Shown piece by piece: positions 44,090 to 52,819 of a DNA stretch of 64,000 nucleotides. Below the pieces are notes generated by a model that searched no databases, had not been told where the DNA came from, and was given only the letters and a program-made list of their open reading frames with translations. The stretch comes from Streptomyces sp. JH14. Its GTDB lineage: Bacteria > Actinomycetota > Actinomycetes > Streptomycetales > Streptomycetaceae. Location: NCBI RefSeq assembly GCF_029428675.1, contig NZ_JAJNEL010000001.1:3720001-3784000 (forward strand). The letters run 5' to 3'. The number at the start of each line of letters is the position of its first letter. The first letter of the stretch is position 1. Position numbers and translations under genes: made by a program.

Positions 44090-45001
44090 TCAGGCCTTGG
44101 AAAGAGTGACCTCTGACTCCTGCTGTCCGCTGTCGACAGTCACCCCGTAGTCCCGGTCATCCGCTCGGGCCTTGCTGCGCATCGTTGCGGTGCCGGGCTG
44201 GAACGAGGTGCCAGGTTCCTGGCTGGTGAGGCTGACGGACCATGGGACGGGCGCACCCGGGGTGCAGGCCACAGTTGTTCCATAGGTCGCGCCCGGCGTC
44301 GCCTTCTTCTGGATCTGGAAGACCTGCCCAGTGAGCGAGACACTCGCAGGCTTGTTGCACGTCACGGTGCCACCGACGGTGATCTGGTGATCCCGGACGT
44401 CCACCGTGCCACTCGGGTCGGTGTTCATCCCCATGGTGAGCACAACCGGAGGTTCGGGCATGACCGCATGGACCTCACCGCGCAGAGGCACCGTCGATCC
44501 GTTGCAGTACTGCTCGAAGGTGGCGTCGAGTTCGTGAACGTAGCCGTAAGGGCCGAAGGCGATGTGCTCGATGGTGAAGGAGCCGGAGTTGGTGTTGCAC
44601 CCTTTCTCGGTCCCGTTGTCGATCCCGCTGAACACCAGTTCCGGATCCGCGGGTTGGGCGTAGGGCCATTGCTTCGCCCCGGTGTACGTGGTTCCTTCAG
44701 TCAGCTTCTGGCCATCGGGGGCGGCGACGATGAGACGCCAGAGCGTGCCCTGGTCCGCATCGACCGCGACGGTGAGGCTGTTCTCGTCCCTGCTGCCCTG
44801 GACATCGAACAGCTGGACCGCTCCAGCCGTGTACCCATAGGACTGACCGCCTGAAATGGGCTCGCCCGGTTCGCCGCTGAAGCTCAGCGATCCCGACGCC
44901 GCACCGTAGGCCTGCGCAGTGCCCACCAGCGGTGCAGCCGTGAGCGCAACAGTCATTGCCGCGACAACGCCCACGGCCCGGGCCAGTATGCGTTTCGGCA
45001 T
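44090..45001 (-). CDS. Secreted protein of unknown function
   Basis: A 303-residue exported protein with a clear signal peptide (residues 1-31, ending Thr-Ala-Gln-Ala) after ATG 45001. The mature part is beta-rich with an early Cys pair (Gly-Cys-Asn-Thr-Asn, Tyr-Cys-Asn-Gly-Ser) that may form a disulphide, and a second Cys pair in the C-terminal half (Val-Thr-Cys-Asn-Lys, Val-Ala-Cys-Thr-Pro). I do not recognise a family. The second half resembles generic immunoglobulin-like strands. It has no clear operon partner. Confidence 0.75.
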   Translation of the reverse strand: MPKRILARAVGVVAAMTVALTAAPLVGTAQAYGAASGSLSFSGEPGEPISGGQSYGYTAGAVQLFDVQGSRDENSLTVAVDADQGTLWRLIVAAPDGQKLTEGTTYTGAKQWPYAQPADPELVFSGIDNGTEKGCNTNSGSFTIEHIAFGPYGYVHELDATFEQYCNGSTVPLRGEVHAVMPEPPVVLTMGMNTDPSGTVDVRDHQITVGGTVTCNKPASVSLTGQVFQIQKKATPGATYGTTVACTPGAPVPWSVSLTSQEPGTSFQPGTATMRSKARADDRDYGVTVDSGQQESEVTLSKA

Positions 45002-45463
45002 GGCACTTCTCGTCAAGGTTCCCCCAAGGGAGTATTTCGATCTTGGTCGATCAAACACGCGACATGTGTGCTGCCGAGGGTTGAATCGGATGAAATGTGG
45101 TGCTTGGTGAGGCCGTCGAGCCTCACTAGCTAAGCGCTGGAGCTTCAGTGATCGTCACAGGAGCCTCAGAAGTCCTGTTGGTCACAAGGTGGGCGCTGCC
45201 TGTCCGGTTGCTTCGCCTGCCTCGCAGAACGACCGACAGCTGCCTGAGGGCCGAGGCAGGGCGAGTTGGGGTCTGTCCTGCGGGATGACGGCTTCGGCGT
45301 CCGGTGGTCGGAGCCCCGCCGGCCGGGATTCCCCGTGAGTCCCTGCTCGACGTGGCGCGGTTGTGGCACGGGCACTTGTGATCCGCAGCTTCGGCCGGAT
45401 CGGTCAGCGATGGTCGTATCGGGCTGCCCAGCGCACCAGGCGCCGACACCCATGCCGTCCCGC
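45002..45463. other. Intergenic stretch without a supported gene
   Basis: About 460 bp between the secreted protein and the MFS transporter, both on the minus strand. Open frames are present but are high-GC artefacts without domain features. The upstream region of the secreted gene (45002-45120) contains the AT-rich segment TATTTCGATCTTGGTCGATC, a plausible promoter area. Confidence 0.4.
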
Positions 45464-47074
45464 CTACGTCGAGCGGGGCTGGGTCGTCGGGATGCGTGAG
45501 GTGAAGAACAGCGCCAGAACGGCGGCGAGCGCAAGGATGGCGACCGCGGCGCGCAGGCCGTCCAGCCTGGCCGCGGCGTTCGCCTCCATCGCGGCCCGGG
45601 CCACATCCTCGCTCATGCCCGCTTTGTCGAGAGCGGTCTTGAGCTGGGCGTCCGACAGGAAGGTCACACCGCTCCCGAGTTCGACGGCCGCCTGGCTCTT
45701 GACCTCGGCCGGGATCGCCGGATTCTGCTCGATGCTGGTCAGGAACGAGGTCGTGAGCGCGGCGATCAGGATCGATCCGGCGAGTGCCGTACCGATCGAG
45801 GAGCCGAGGTTGGTGACGGCGTTCTGGATGCCGCCGACCTCCGCGCTCTGCTCGTCCGGCACTGCGGAGACGGTGACAGAACCGAGCTGGGACGCCAGCG
45901 CGCCCATGCCGGCCCCGATCAGCAGGAGGGGGACGGTGACCACTTCCGCCCCGGCGCCCGCGTCGAGTGCGGCCATCAGGACCACCGCGCCGGCGAGCAA
46001 CGCGAGGACCCCGAGCCGCACCACCCGCCTCGGTGAGACGTCCGGGAAGAAGCGTGGGATCAGGGTCGCGGCCGCCAGCAGTGTCAGAGAGAGCGGCAGG
46101 AGTCGTGCGCCGGTCGCGAGCGCCGACAGGCCCAGAGCGACCGACAGATAGAGCGGTACGACGAAGAACACGCCCATCTGGACGAGGTATTGGAAGAAGA
46201 ACATGGTGAGGCCGCCGGTGAGCTGCCTGTTCCGCAGCAGAGCCGGGTCGACGAGCGGCTCCCCGCGGTGTTTCACGAGGCGGGCTTCCCAGCGGAGGAA
46301 GATCCAGATCAGAAGCAGGCCCGCCAGCATCAGCCACAGGACCAGCGAGACTCCGAGCCACGAAGGCGCGTCGGGCTTCGGCCGGAACCAGCCCCATTCG
46401 CCCGAGCGGAGCACGCCGTAGACGAAGATCCCGAGCCCGAGGGCGGACAGCACGGTGCCCGTGAGATCGATGTGCGGCCGTTCGTCGCTTGTCACGTCGG
46501 CGATGCGGCGGGCGAGGACCAGGATGCCGAGCACCACCAGGACCTCACCGGCGAACACCCATCGCCAGGAGAAGTACGTCGTAGCGAGGCCCCCGATGAG
46601 CGGCCCGAGTGCGATCGCGACGGCACCCGCGGCCGCGACGAGTCCGTAGGCGGCGGGACGTCGTTCAGCGGCGAAGTTGCCGGCCACGAGGGCCACGATC
46701 GCGGGCAGGATGAGCGCCGCCCCGACGCCCTCCAGGAATGACCAGCCGATCAGCAGCACGGGCATGCTCGGGGCGAGCGCCGTGGTGAGGGAGCCGCAGC
46801 CGTAGATGCAGCAGCCGATCATGAACGCGCGCCTGCGGCCGATCAGCGCCCCGACCTTGCCGCCGGGAATCATGAACATCGCCATCACGAGCGTGTAGGC
46901 CGTGATCGCGCCCTGGACTCCGGTCACGGTCGTGCCCACGTCCTCGGCCACCGTGGCGATCGAGACGTTCATGACGGAGCTGTCGAGCGCCATCAGGAAC
47001 TGGCCGGCCGCAAGGGTCCACAGGACGAGCCGCGCCGTTGCGGGACTTTCGCCAGTGCCTGACCTGGGAGTCAT
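45464..47074 (-). CDS. DHA2-family MFS drug-efflux transporter (14 TMS)
   Basis: A 536-residue membrane protein of the DHA2 (EmrB/QacA) branch, exporting drugs by proton antiport. It has fourteen predicted helices. Motif D1 is Leu-Asp-Ser-Ser-Val-Met-Asn-Val at about residue 30. The loop 2-3 motif A is Gly-Gly-Lys-Val-Gly-Ala-Leu-Ile-Gly-Arg-Arg-Arg-Ala, and motif C-like Gly-Pro-Leu-Ile-Gly-Gly is in helix 5. The extracytoplasmic loop near the C-terminus is rich in Glu/Lys helices. No regulator is adjacent. It is divergent from the polysaccharide deacetylase gene. Confidence 0.92.
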   Translation of the reverse strand: MTPRSGTGESPATARLVLWTLAAGQFLMALDSSVMNVSIATVAEDVGTTVTGVQGAITAYTLVMAMFMIPGGKVGALIGRRRAFMIGCCIYGCGSLTTALAPSMPVLLIGWSFLEGVGAALILPAIVALVAGNFAAERRPAAYGLVAAAGAVAIALGPLIGGLATTYFSWRWVFAGEVLVVLGILVLARRIADVTSDERPHIDLTGTVLSALGLGIFVYGVLRSGEWGWFRPKPDAPSWLGVSLVLWLMLAGLLLIWIFLRWEARLVKHRGEPLVDPALLRNRQLTGGLTMFFFQYLVQMGVFFVVPLYLSVALGLSALATGARLLPLSLTLLAAATLIPRFFPDVSPRRVVRLGVLALLAGAVVLMAALDAGAGAEVVTVPLLLIGAGMGALASQLGSVTVSAVPDEQSAEVGGIQNAVTNLGSSIGTALAGSILIAALTTSFLTSIEQNPAIPAEVKSQAAVELGSGVTFLSDAQLKTALDKAGMSEDVARAAMEANAAARLDGLRAAVAILALAAVLALFFTSRIPTTQPRST

Positions 47075-47436
47075 GGTCGAAGCATTTCAGCTGCCCGGAA
47101 GGTGGATCCTCGACCCGCCACGGAGGTCAGTCGCTTGGCGGGCACGAACCGCCGACGCTTCGGTTTCGATGAGGGTGCAGGACTGTGATTCCGGCGCGCC
47201 GGGCCATTCGACGGAGCGTGTGTGCCTCCGCCGGAATCCGTACGGATCCGCGTCCGCCGCCCTCGTCGGCACCTTGTCGAGGTCGTTGCGCCGCCGCACC
47301 TGTCGTGAAACCCCTGCGTTTGTCGCCAGCCCCCTGCAGATTTGTCCGTGATCGGTAACCGAGGGATCTCGTAAGGGCGTTCATGTGTCTTCATGGGCGC
47401 ACGGCATCGGCGGAGACAACAAAGGGGCGGGCGGAC
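47075..47436. other. Divergent promoter region
   Basis: About 360 bp between the MFS and deacetylase genes. I see no protein-like frame or strong hairpin; the region around 47360-47400 (TCGTAAGGGCG) may hold the deacetylase promoter. Confidence 0.4.
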
Positions 47437-48219
47437 ATGGCAAGGCACAAGGGAAGGGGATGGAACGGCCGACTTCTCGCGGCGGCGCTCGGGGTGACAG
47501 TGGTGGCCGCTGCCACCTCGGTGTGGACCGCGCAGGCCGACACCGCCGGAGGGCGGCAGCCGCAAGCGCGTGTCTCAGTGCCGGACGCCCGACCCCAAGA
47601 ACGGACCGTGGCCAAGGTGGCGGCGGACATCGCCCACGCCTCGGATCGCGGCGCCCGGGGCGTCAACATCACCATCGACGACGGACCGGACCCGGTCTGG
47701 ACGCCGCAGGTGCTGCAACTGCTGAAGGACAGCGGTGTGAAGGCCACGTTCTGCATGGTGGGCACGCAGGCCCAGGCACACCCTGACCTGGTCAAGGCGG
47801 TCGTGGCAGACGGGCATCGACTGTGCGACCACACTGTCTCGCACGACACCACGATGGACACCCGGTCCGAGGCCTACCAGTCCCAGCAGATCCTGGATGC
47901 CGAACGCATGATCATCAAGGCGTCCGGGGGTGTCCGGCCGCAGTATTACCGCGCCCCGGGCGGTGCTTTCACTCCGTACAGCCGACAGCTCGCCGCGTCC
48001 CGGGGGATGCGACCGTTGGGCTGGAACGTCGACACCAAAGACTTCGAGCGTCCCGGTGTGGACACCATGGTCGCCACCGTCAAGCGCGAGATCTCCAACG
48101 GGCCGACCGTCCTCTTCCACGACGCGGGAGGGGATCGCTCTCAGACCTTGGCCGCTCTGCGCGAGATCCTGCCCTGGCTGAAGCAGCAGGGGTACTCCTT
48201 CGGCTTCCCCGTGCGGTGA
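47437..48219 (+). CDS. Secreted polysaccharide deacetylase (NodB family)
   Basis: A 260-residue exported carbohydrate esterase 4 enzyme removing N-acetyl groups from peptidoglycan, chitin or similar polymers. The signal peptide is at about 1-32. Catalytic motifs are in order: Thr-Ile-Asp-Asp-Gly-Pro-Asp with catalytic and metal-binding Asp, His-Thr-Val-Ser-His with the metal His pair, Tyr-Arg-Ala-Pro-Gly-Gly, Trp-Asn-Val-Asp, and a final Leu-Phe-His-Asp-Ala-Gly carrying the catalytic His. ATG 47437 follows AAGGGGCGGGCGG. Confidence 0.93.
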   Translation: MARHKGRGWNGRLLAAALGVTVVAAATSVWTAQADTAGGRQPQARVSVPDARPQERTVAKVAADIAHASDRGARGVNITIDDGPDPVWTPQVLQLLKDSGVKATFCMVGTQAQAHPDLVKAVVADGHRLCDHTVSHDTTMDTRSEAYQSQQILDAERMIIKASGGVRPQYYRAPGGAFTPYSRQLAASRGMRPLGWNVDTKDFERPGVDTMVATVKREISNGPTVLFHDAGGDRSQTLAALREILPWLKQQGYSFGFPVR

Positions 48220-48430
48220 GTGAGGCTCGCCCGCACTGACAACAAGACCCGGCCCGCCGGCGGGGTGGCGTGAACAAGGTGGTCATCGCAACTCCCGACC
48301 AGTTTCAGGTGATCAGGAACGGCTGGGCGGCCACGTTCCGGCCTCTGGGCGTAGCGATCTTCGTTCCTGTTGGTGTCACCATTGACGTCAGCCGCCGTTG
48401 TCCCCGTGACAGCCTGGAGGAGGCAGAGGG

Positions 48431-48973
48431 TCAGGGGCGGTTCAGACCCCACGTCTGCAAGGCGTAGGGTCGCCCCTTCTCCTCACCCGTGATCAGCGGC
48501 ACGTCGAGCAGTCGGAAGCCCGCCTTGGTGGCCACGGCCACGCTGGCGGCGTTCTCGGCCTCCAGCTCCAGGATCACCTGCCCCGCGCCCAGCTCCTCGA
48601 AGGCGTACGAGGCCATCACCCGCACCGCCCGCGCCGCCAGCCCCCGGCCGCGGTGAGCCGGGCCGATCGCGTAGCCGATTTCCGTGCCCTCGGGGGCACG
48701 CCGCAGCATCACCTCGCCGAGCGGTGCGCCGCCGTCGACGGTGACGGCGAGCAGGATGGTCGTGCCCTCCGCCCGCAGCTGCCGGTCTCGGTCCAGCCGT
48801 GCGCGGGCGGCCGCTTCGTCGAAGGGGGAGACGATCGGTGTCCAGTACGCGATATCGGGGTGGTCAAACAGCGCCGGCATCGCCGCCAGGTCCGCCTCCG
48901 TCCAGTCGCGGAGGACGAGTCCCTCCCCCGAGAGCTCGATCCGCTCGGGAAAGGACGACGTGGTGCTGCTCAT
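48431..48973 (-). CDS. GNAT family N-acetyltransferase (RimJ/RimL type)
   Basis: A 180-residue acetyltransferase. It has an N-terminal Leu-Val-Leu-Arg-Asp-Trp-Thr-Glu-Ala-Asp, then Ile-Gly-Tyr-Ala-Ile and the acetyl-CoA pyrophosphate loop His-Arg-Gly-Arg-Gly-Leu-Ala. The late Ala-Glu-Asn-Ala-Ala-Ser-Val-Ala-Val-Ala-Thr-Lys-Ala-Gly-Phe block is the usual RimJ/RimL ending. It acetylates an amino group on an unknown small molecule or protein N-terminus. The gene stands alone. Confidence 0.92.
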   Translation of the reverse strand: MSSTTSSFPERIELSGEGLVLRDWTEADLAAMPALFDHPDIAYWTPIVSPFDEAAARARLDRDRQLRAEGTTILLAVTVDGGAPLGEVMLRRAPEGTEIGYAIGPAHRGRGLAARAVRVMASYAFEELGAGQVILELEAENAASVAVATKAGFRLLDVPLITGEEKGRPYALQTWGLNRP

Positions 48974-49141
48974 GGTGGGGGGACCTCCCTGGCCTGTTCA
49001 GGACGAGGAAGGATAACCGGGGGCGGGCAACGGCTGACCAGTATTTTCCGGGACTCTCATACCTCGGCCGCAGTGGTGCGCTCGGCTCTTCATCAGCAGC
49101 TCGCCCATAGGACCCGGCTTGGGGGCCCACCCTGCTCCTTC

Positions 49142-49306
49142 ATGCGGACGCCCCAGTCGCTTGCCGGTGTGCCGAACGGGAGCGAAATCTGCATCAAGGG
49201 CCCCTCGGGGGACATCGCGCTGTTCGTGATCACGACGAAGTCGACCGCGATGCCGGATCTCGGCTTCCTCCAGGGCGACCTGACGATCTGGCGAGGAGCG
49301 CCCTAG
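49142..49306 (+). pseudogene. Short C-terminal remnant, possibly of a Ser/Thr kinase-type protein
   Basis: A 54-codon frame ending Gln-Gly-Asp-Leu-Thr-Ile-Trp-Arg. The pattern Glu-Ile-Cys-Ile-Lys-Gly-Pro-Ser-Gly-Asp-Ile-Ala-Leu, then Leu-Thr-Ile-Trp, resembles the extreme C-terminus of some Streptomyces serine/threonine kinases or their sensory domains. There is no N-terminal part, and att-arm-like sequence follows 50 bp later. Confidence 0.3.
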
Positions 49307-49357
49307 ATGATCGATTCGGCGTGTACAGGTCGATCGGCACTGTCCGCCGGCGGCCTC

Positions 49358-49400
49358 TGCTGACCGCTGTTCACCGTCCTGACTGGCGCGTAGTGGCACG
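49358..49400. repeat. Copy of the right-hand att-arm sequence
   Basis: TGCTGACCGCTGTTCACCG, followed about eight bases later by TGGCGCGTAGTGGCACG, closely repeats 61438-61480, where the same block lies downstream of the tRNA-Gly att core. The TGGCAC pair is a candidate integrase arm-type site. Confidence 0.55.
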
Positions 49401-49475
49401 CCCGCCCCCGGGTGTCGGCTGAGACGCGGGTCGTCGGCCGAGAGCTGAGCGGGACCGGCCGCACCCGGTACGGCA

Positions 49476-49512
49476 GCAGGGCCCGGACCGTGCGTTGCGG
49501 TCCGGGCCCTGC
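49476..49512 (-). terminator. Hairpin terminator after the DUF6243 gene
   Basis: Perfect 14-bp inverted repeat GCAGGGCCCGGACC with a 9-nt loop, about 30 bp past the stop of the DUF6243 gene. Confidence 0.75.
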
Positions 49513-49542
49513 CGTGCGGTGCCGCCCTGCGGCGGCGGTGCG

Positions 49543-49758
49543 TCAGCTCTGTGCGGTGTCGTCGCCCGTCTGCCCGGCGCCCTCGGCTGCGCCTGCCTTC
49601 TCGCGCATCTTGCGCACCAGCTCCGCCCTCCGGTCGGCGGCACCCTTGCGGTCGAGGTTGCGGTGCGGACCATTATTCTGCCGTTCGGCGCGGGACAGCC
49701 TCTTGCGCTGGCCGCCGCCCATGCCCACGGGGTTGTTGATGTTCTTGCTGACGGTCAT
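49543..49758 (-). CDS. DUF6243 family protein
   Basis: A 71-residue basic, probably helical protein that begins Met-Thr-Val-Ser-Lys-Asn-Ile-Asn-Asn-Pro-Val-Gly-Met-Gly-Gly-Gly and continues Lys-Arg-Leu-Ser-Arg-Ala-Glu-Arg. This matches the DUF6243 family of small Streptomyces proteins with no known role. The start has GGGAGAACC upstream. Confidence 0.88.
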   Translation of the reverse strand: MTVSKNINNPVGMGGGQRKRLSRAERQNNGPHRNLDRKGAADRRAELVRKMREKAGAAEGAGQTGDDTAQS

Positions 49759-50426
49759 GGGTTCTCCCGGAATGATGTGAAGTGATCTACGGATTCATCG
49801 GTGGGGGACGGGCGCCGCGACGTCGAAGGACGTCAGCAGGGGCCCGTCACGCTCTCACTCGTAAACCGGCGTCTGGAAGAACATGACAAAGACGTTACCC
49901 GGTTCCGTCGGCACCGCACACCAACCCTTTCGCCGCCCCGGCGTCGGCCGGGCTTTCGGCGGGCGCCCGGGGCCAGCCGTTTCCTTCCGGGAACCTCAGC
50001 ACCGCCCAGCACCCGCCGGTGGTCGCCGCGCGCCCGGCGCGGGTCCGGATGGACGCTACTGGGCCGCCACGGGCGTGGTCAGTGGTCGCGAGCACGCTGA
50101 CGGCATGAGCACCGGGTCCGTGGAACCCGGCGCACATTGACGCGACAGCCGGGTCATCGGCCTGCCCATCACCGATCCGAGAAACGAAACGGACCGCCGG
50201 AGAACCCGACGGTCCCACGAAAGTGCTCGTCGGCGTTGTCATGCGGTTGGACACTCGTCCGCGCCAGTGACTGATCGCCTTGCCTCGGAGGCAACCCGAC
50301 GCGGTGGGCGAATCCATGCGACGGCGTCCGTTGTCCGGGTAGCCGGCGAAGATACAGCGATGAGTTCCGCCGGCCGGGCCGGTCTACCAGTACGTACGCC
50401 ATCGAGTCACCGACTGGAGACCCACC
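49759..50426. other. Intergenic region without a supported gene
   Basis: About 670 bp. Frames on both strands are open because of GC content, but none shows a ribosome site with recognisable domains. The sequence near 50100-50200 is less GC-biased and could be old debris. Confidence 0.4.
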
Positions 50427-50897
50427 ATGACGAATCCCTCACACCCGGGCCGCACGCTGTTCGTGAACATCCCTGTGGCGGACCTCGAGCGCAGCAAGGC
50501 GTTCTTCGCCAAGCTCGGGTTCGGCTTCAACCCGATGTTCACCGACGAGTCCGCCGCCTGCATGCTGGTCGGCGAGCACGCGTTCGTCATGCTGCTCAGC
50601 CGCGAGAAGTTCGCGGAGTTCGCGAAACTGCCGATGGCCGATCCCACCACGCACACGCTGGCGTTGTACTGCTTCAGCGTGTCGTCCCGCGATGAGGTCG
50701 ACACGGTCAGCGCCGCTGCACTCGCGGCGGGCGGCTCCGAGGCGGATGGCGCCGAGGACTATGGCTTCATGTACTCACGCAGCTTCTACGACCTCGACGG
50801 CCACGGCTGGCAAGTCATGTGGATGGACCCGGCAGCGGCGGAGCAGGGCCCCGAGGCGTTCGCGGCCTCCGCGCAGGACACCGACACCCCGGCCTGA
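50427..50897 (+). CDS. VOC family protein (glyoxalase/bleomycin-resistance fold)
   Basis: A 156-residue protein of the vicinal-oxygen-chelate family. It begins Leu-Phe-Val-Asn-Ile-Pro-Val-Ala-Asp-Leu-Glu-Arg-Ser, with Phe-Phe-Ala-Lys-Leu-Gly-Phe, then Phe-Val-Met-Leu-Leu. The C-terminal half has Ser-Phe-Tyr-Asp-Leu-Asp-Gly-His-Gly-Trp-Gln-Val-Met-Trp-Met-Asp, typical of extradiol-like Glo/EDO domains in Streptomyces. Substrate unknown. A hairpin and a tRNA-Arg fragment follow. Confidence 0.93.
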   Translation: MTNPSHPGRTLFVNIPVADLERSKAFFAKLGFGFNPMFTDESAACMLVGEHAFVMLLSREKFAEFAKLPMADPTTHTLALYCFSVSSRDEVDTVSAAALAAGGSEADGAEDYGFMYSRSFYDLDGHGWQVMWMDPAAAEQGPEAFAASAQDTDTPA

Positions 50898-50952
50898 CCC
50901 ACCACGCGTAAGGCACGTGGCAAAGCGGTCGTCAACGGCAGCCCCACCGCCT

Positions 50953-50986
50953 GAAGGCCTCGGACCATGATCGGTCCGGGGCCTTC
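50953..50986 (+). terminator. Hairpin terminator before the tRNA-Arg fragment
   Basis: A 14-bp nearly perfect inverted repeat GAAGGCCTCGGACC with a 6-nt loop, followed by CCCCC. It lies between the VOC gene and the tRNA-Arg fragment, as terminators lie before the other att-like fragments. Confidence 0.7.
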
Positions 50987-50992
50987 CCCCTG

Positions 50993-51033
50993 ATGCCCGG
51001 CAGGATTCGAACCTGCGGCACCCGCTTTAGGAG
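50993..51033 (-). other. 3' fragment of tRNA-Arg(CCT): att-site scar
   Basis: Read on the minus strand: CTCCTAAAGCGGG (anticodon loop with CCT and 3' stem), variable TGCC, T-arm GCAGG-TTCGAAT-CCTGC, and acceptor CGGGCAT. The 5' half is absent: upstream sequence (51034 onward) does not form a D-arm. The conserved T-loop is intact. tRNA-Arg(CCT) is a frequent integration target in actinobacteria. Confidence 0.75.
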
Positions 51034-51289
51034 CGTGGTGGGGCGATCGCTCGGGTGACCTGCGGCTTCGCAGCTCTGGCCAGTCGCCACTTACACGACC
51101 GTAGACACGTTGGAAGCCATATAGGTCAGTTCCCGAACTGAACGACGCCCGCCTCGGCGGCCGTTCGCGGCGACGTGTACGTGCGGACCGGGTGACCCGC
51201 GCGGCGGGGCGAGGAAGGGCAGCGGTACGGTCCCCCTCGCGGCGCGGCCCCTATGCCGGGAGGAGGCTGCTCGCCCCCGCTCCGGAGAA

Positions 51290-52819
51290 CTACTTTCCTC
51301 TTGGGGGCAGGGGGGGTTGGAGACCGCGGAGGATCTTCGCTTCGGTGCTGAGGTAACCGCTCGTGTAGTCGAACCGCGGGGCGTCGGCGAAGGTCAGATA
51401 GAGCCATTTGAAGTTCTCGGCGAAGACGTAAGCCGGGCAGTAGTCACCTTTAACCATGGGGCGCTTGGTCATGTCGGTGATGACGGTGTAGCCGCCGGGC
51501 ACCCGGTGGTGTTTCTTCAGGTTCTGGAAGTAGCTCCATGCTGTGGCCCGGTAGAACGGGTCGCCGGTCTGCCAGTACAGATCGAAGGCACAGTTGGCGT
51601 ACTCGGGGCGCAGCATATTGTCAGGCGTGAGGACGGTGAGGTGGATGTAGTCGATCTCCTCCGGAATCACGGTGTACTTCTCCTGCACAGCGGTCCAGGA
51701 ACGGTAGTACTCCTCCGCCAGGGGGTTGTCCCCGCCGACGGCCAGGACGTTGACCGCGAGCGAGTACTGGCGCCGGCCCATGAGGGCGCCAGTACGGAAG
51801 GCGGCCTGCTTGAACCACAGCAGACCGCCCACGCGCTCGGCCAGGTGCTTCTTCAACGAAGCATCGAACATCTGGAACCAGCGCAGGCAGTCCCAGTCGC
51901 CGAACATCGCCCAGCCGCCCCACAGGTACTCATAGAAGGAATCCGCTGGTGGGTTGAGGGCGATATCCACACGATCGGCCCATGCTCCGGTTTCCACGTT
52001 CAGGGTCGTACCAAGCAGGTCGAGCGAGGAACGGCGTGTCACCACCGCTTCAAGGGCCCGCTTGGATGCCTGGAAGTACCGTGAATCGCCCGAGAGTTGG
52101 GACAGCACGCCGAACTCGAGGATGTTGGTGCCGATCTCCGCCAGCGGAACGGTGCTGCCAGTGACAGCGCCGGTACGCAGATTGACGTGCCGGTAGGGCA
52201 TGCCGGTGGGGGAGCGGGTGAAGGCCGGGAGTAGCCGGTCCGCCAGATCGACGCACATGGTGAGCAGGTCCTGCTCGCCGGTAGCGAGGTAGCCGGCCAG
52301 CAGGCCGCCCACCAGCCGGATGATCGCCTCGAAGACCGGGAACTCGGCGTCGAGATCGAAGTCCAGGCGGGCCGTGATCCACTCCAGGCACCGCGCGATC
52401 TCGTCGTCCAGCTCCATGACGTAGTGGGTGTCCAGCGCCTCGATGATGGACAGGCCCACCGAGTATCGGTCGGAGAAGAACTCCCGGAATCCTCCCGAGA
52501 CCGGCAGCAGCTCGTCGTGTCCCCACGCGTGCCGCTGGTAGCCCTTCCAGGCGTGGAGGAACTCAGCCCGAATTTCCCTCGCCTTCCCCGGATCCGGCGG
52601 ACCGACCCTCGATACGAACGGCTTCGCCGGTTCCGGCGGACCGGTCCTCGATACGAACGGCTTCGGCAGGCGCGAATCGGTGTCCCCACCCAGAGGGACC
52701 ACCCCGCACGCAGGAGCGCCGAGGAGACCGCCGGCGGTGAGCCCGCCGACCGCAGCCGGAATGCGCAGCACACTGCGACGGGGCAGACGGTTCACCACGC
52801 GCGGACCGGTGTGTGTCAT
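51290..52819 (-). CDS. Glycoside hydrolase family 47-like exported lipoprotein/Tat protein
   Basis: A 509-residue exported protein resembling GH47 class I alpha-1,2-mannosidases. The N-terminus has Arg-Arg-Ser-Val-Leu-Arg followed by a hydrophobic segment and Gly-Ala-Pro-Ala-Cys, so it may be a Tat substrate and lipoprotein (the lipobox is imperfect). A 13-residue Pro-rich motif (Lys-Pro-Phe-Val-Ser-Arg-x-Gly-Pro-Pro) is repeated twice. The catalytic domain begins Phe-Leu-His-Ala-Trp-Lys-Gly-Tyr-x-x-x-Ala-Trp-Gly-His-Asp-Glu-Leu, the GH47 signature, and contains Glu-Phe-Pro-Val-Phe-Glu and Arg-Pro-Glu-Tyr. The start ATG 52819 follows AGGAG. It is flanked by att-like scars on both sides. Confidence 0.8.
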   Translation of the reverse strand: MTHTGPRVVNRLPRRSVLRIPAAVGGLTAGGLLGAPACGVVPLGGDTDSRLPKPFVSRTGPPEPAKPFVSRVGPPDPGKAREIRAEFLHAWKGYQRHAWGHDELLPVSGGFREFFSDRYSVGLSIIEALDTHYVMELDDEIARCLEWITARLDFDLDAEFPVFEAIIRLVGGLLAGYLATGEQDLLTMCVDLADRLLPAFTRSPTGMPYRHVNLRTGAVTGSTVPLAEIGTNILEFGVLSQLSGDSRYFQASKRALEAVVTRRSSLDLLGTTLNVETGAWADRVDIALNPPADSFYEYLWGGWAMFGDWDCLRWFQMFDASLKKHLAERVGGLLWFKQAAFRTGALMGRRQYSLAVNVLAVGGDNPLAEEYYRSWTAVQEKYTVIPEEIDYIHLTVLTPDNMLRPEYANCAFDLYWQTGDPFYRATAWSYFQNLKKHHRVPGGYTVITDMTKRPMVKGDYCPAYVFAENFKWLYLTFADAPRFDYTSGYLSTEAKILRGLQPPLPPRGK

